Positions 4,681 to 5,777 of a DNA stretch of 5,777 nucleotides are shown here, in pieces. Both the position numbers and the translations under genes were made by a program. This DNA comes from Hyphomicrobiaceae bacterium UBA2767. GTDB lineage: Bacteria > Pseudomonadota > Alphaproteobacteria > Rhizobiales > Methyloligellaceae. Position 1 is the stretch's first letter. Each line of letters starts with the position of its first letter. The stretch lies in contig DEIT01000202.1 in assembly GCA_002352635.1 (NCBI GenBank), forward strand, positions 1-5,777. The letters are read 5' to 3'. Under the pieces are notes generated by a model. It saw only the letters and a program-made list of their open reading frames with translations. It ran no database searches and was not told where the DNA came from.

Positions 4681-5777
4681 ATGAAAATCGCGCGTAGAAC
4701 TTTATTCGGCATGGCCGGTGCAATTGCTCTCGCGGCTGGCGCCTTTTCCAGTACTGCAGCTCAGGCTGACATAACTCTTGGCATGACAGTGAGCCAGACC
4801 GGCCGCTTTGCTCTCGCTGCTCAGTCAGGGGAGCGAGGCTTGAAGATCTGGATTGATGACGTCAACAGCCGCGGTGGCATTGATATCGGCGGAACCAAGC
4901 ACAAGATCAAACTCGAAGCCCTGGATGATCGTAGCGACAAGGCCCTCGTTCCCCGTGTTTACGAGACGCTTATCAAGGATAAGAAGGTCGACATCCTGAT
5001 GGGGCCATTTGGCTCCACTCTGACGGCCGCCGCCGCCAACACAACTGAGAGCTTCGGCAAATTCCTCGTTATCTGGTCAGCGTCTTCAGACAAGATCTAC
5101 GAGCAGGGTCACAAATTTGTGGTGTCTGCGACGCAGATCGCAGCTTCGCGACTCGGCAAGCCTGGTGCCGACGCCATGGGGGCGATGGGCGTCAAGAAGA
5201 TCGCGATGATCTATCTGGATGAACCGTTTCCGGCTGGAACCGCGGCGGGCGTCAAAAAACGCGCCGAGGAACTTGGCATGGAAGTTGTGATGTATGAGAA
5301 GTTTGCCAAGGGCACCAAGGACTTCTCGGTCATGATCCAGAAAGCGCTCGCGAGCGGTGCAGATGCGTTCTATCCGGCTTCTTACGAAGGCGATCAAATG
5401 AACATCGCCCGGCAAATGCGTGAGCAGGACGCGAATTTCCCGATGACCTATATGTTCTACGGATCGCAGCCGCAGTTTCTTGGTATCGGACAGGACGCAA
5501 AGTATCTCTTCAGCCAAACGCTGTGGAATCCGAAGGTGCGTTGGAAAGTCAACGCCGGCCTCGATCGCGATGCCGTAAAGGCCCGGTATGAGAAACTCTT
5601 CCCGAATGCGAAGTATGAGGCCGACTTCCAGACGGCCCTGGCTTACGGCGCTGGTGCGGTGCTGGAAGAGATCATTAAGAAAGCCCAGTCGACTGAACCC
5701 GCCAAATTAAAGCAGGCGGCACTCGATCTTTCCAAGAAGATCACGGTGATCACTGGTCCCTACGAAGTTCTGGACAA
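4681..5777 (+). CDS. ABC transporter substrate-binding protein, LivK type (3' partial)
   Basis: Open to the window end; 365 codons are visible of a family usually about 370-420 residues long. It is a periplasmic solute-binding protein of the Peripla_BP_6 (branched-chain amino acid/amide, HAAT-type) class that delivers solute to an inner-membrane ABC permease. Residues 1-29 are a signal peptide: Lys2, Arg5-Arg6, a hydrophobic core at about 9-22 and Ala-Gln-Ala cleavage at 27-29, giving a mature protein from Asp30. No lipobox Cys is seen. Family features include the first strand ITLGMTVSQTG (31-41), LKIWIDDVNSRGGI (54-67), the GPFGS loop (108-112) with a WSASS segment (132-136), VKKIAMIYLD (171-180), and the lobe-2 segment YEKFAKGTKDFS (205-216). 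Permease and ATPase genes are expected beyond the window. Ligand is unknown; the neighbouring hydrolase suggests an amide, ureido or N-acylated amino acid. Confidence 0.9.
   Translation, partial: MKIARRTLFGMAGAIALAAGAFSSTAAQADITLGMTVSQTGRFALAAQSGERGLKIWIDDVNSRGGIDIGGTKHKIKLEALDDRSDKALVPRVYETLIKDKKVDILMGPFGSTLTAAAANTTESFGKFLVIWSASSDKIYEQGHKFVVSATQIAASRLGKPGADAMGAMGVKKIAMIYLDEPFPAGTAAGVKKRAEELGMEVVMYEKFAKGTKDFSVMIQKALASGADAFYPASYEGDQMNIARQMREQDANFPMTYMFYGSQPQFLGIGQDAKYLFSQTLWNPKVRWKVNAGLDRDAVKARYEKLFPNAKYEADFQTALAYGAGAVLEEIIKKAQSTEPAKLKQAALDLSKKITVITGPYEVLD

Noticed and set aside
5086..5517. 143-codon - strand frame inside the binding-protein gene
   Set aside because: It is antisense to a clearly conserved periplasmic binding protein and has no recognisable motif.
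1..5777. CRISPR array, tRNA, rRNA, transposase, toxin-antitoxin or phage gene
   Set aside because: No regularly spaced repeats, cloverleaf, terminal-repeat transposase or related protein motif was found on either strand; the four genes and the intergenic elements account for the window.

Overview
The window looks like chromosomal or large-replicon DNA from an alphaproteobacterium, most likely of the order Hyphomicrobiales (the rhizobia/Brucella/Ochrobactrum/Mesorhizobium group). The reasons are a small periplasmic DUF2147 protein of the rhizobial type, a two-hairpin intergenic repeat of about 110 bp that resembles the RIME family of rhizobial mosaic elements, moderately high GC with GC-rich third codon positions, and a LivK-type solute-binding protein. 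The species cannot be fixed from the sequence alone. All four genes are on the + strand.

Layout. (1) 49-465: a complete gene for a secreted DUF2147 protein. (2) 466-716: a run of consecutive stem-loops, first the RIME-like composite (466-575), then a GC-rich hairpin (604-640), then an unusually long imperfect hairpin with a 17-bp stem (650-716). 717-910 shows no convincing gene. (3) 911-2857: a large protein joining a cyclic-nucleotide-binding domain to an NTE-like patatin phospholipase/lysophospholipase domain. Its start is uncertain, because no in-frame ATG or GTG lies ahead of the first domain and an A6 run sits where an ATG in another frame would enter the coding frame. (4) 2858-3294: a non-coding gap with a 50-bp AT-rich block, a candidate promoter and a 12-bp perfect palindrome near the predicted transcription start of the next gene. 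(5) 3295-4536: a metal-dependent M20-family amidohydrolase of the allantoate amidohydrolase / N-carbamoyl-L-amino-acid hydrolase / beta-ureidopropionase group. (6) 4537-4680: a short leader with a good candidate promoter, a hairpin, a 14-bp palindrome and a strong Shine-Dalgarno. (7) 4681-5777: the first 365 codons of a periplasmic ABC-transporter substrate-binding protein of the branched-chain amino acid (Peripla_BP_6) type, cut by the window end.

How they work together. The hydrolase and the binding protein probably form the start of a catabolic import unit: the binding protein captures an amino-acid-like or ureido/amide solute, permease and ATPase genes expected downstream would import it, and the cytoplasmic hydrolase would cleave a C-N bond in it. 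The substrate is not evident; the hydrolase lacks the usual Asn of the family's substrate-carboxylate site, which suggests a non-standard substrate. The patatin gene and the DUF2147 gene appear to be independent units. I do not see a defence island, CRISPR array, tRNA, rRNA, transposase or phage gene. The most unusual features are the uncertain patatin start, the 650-716 hairpin and the atypical hydrolase active site.
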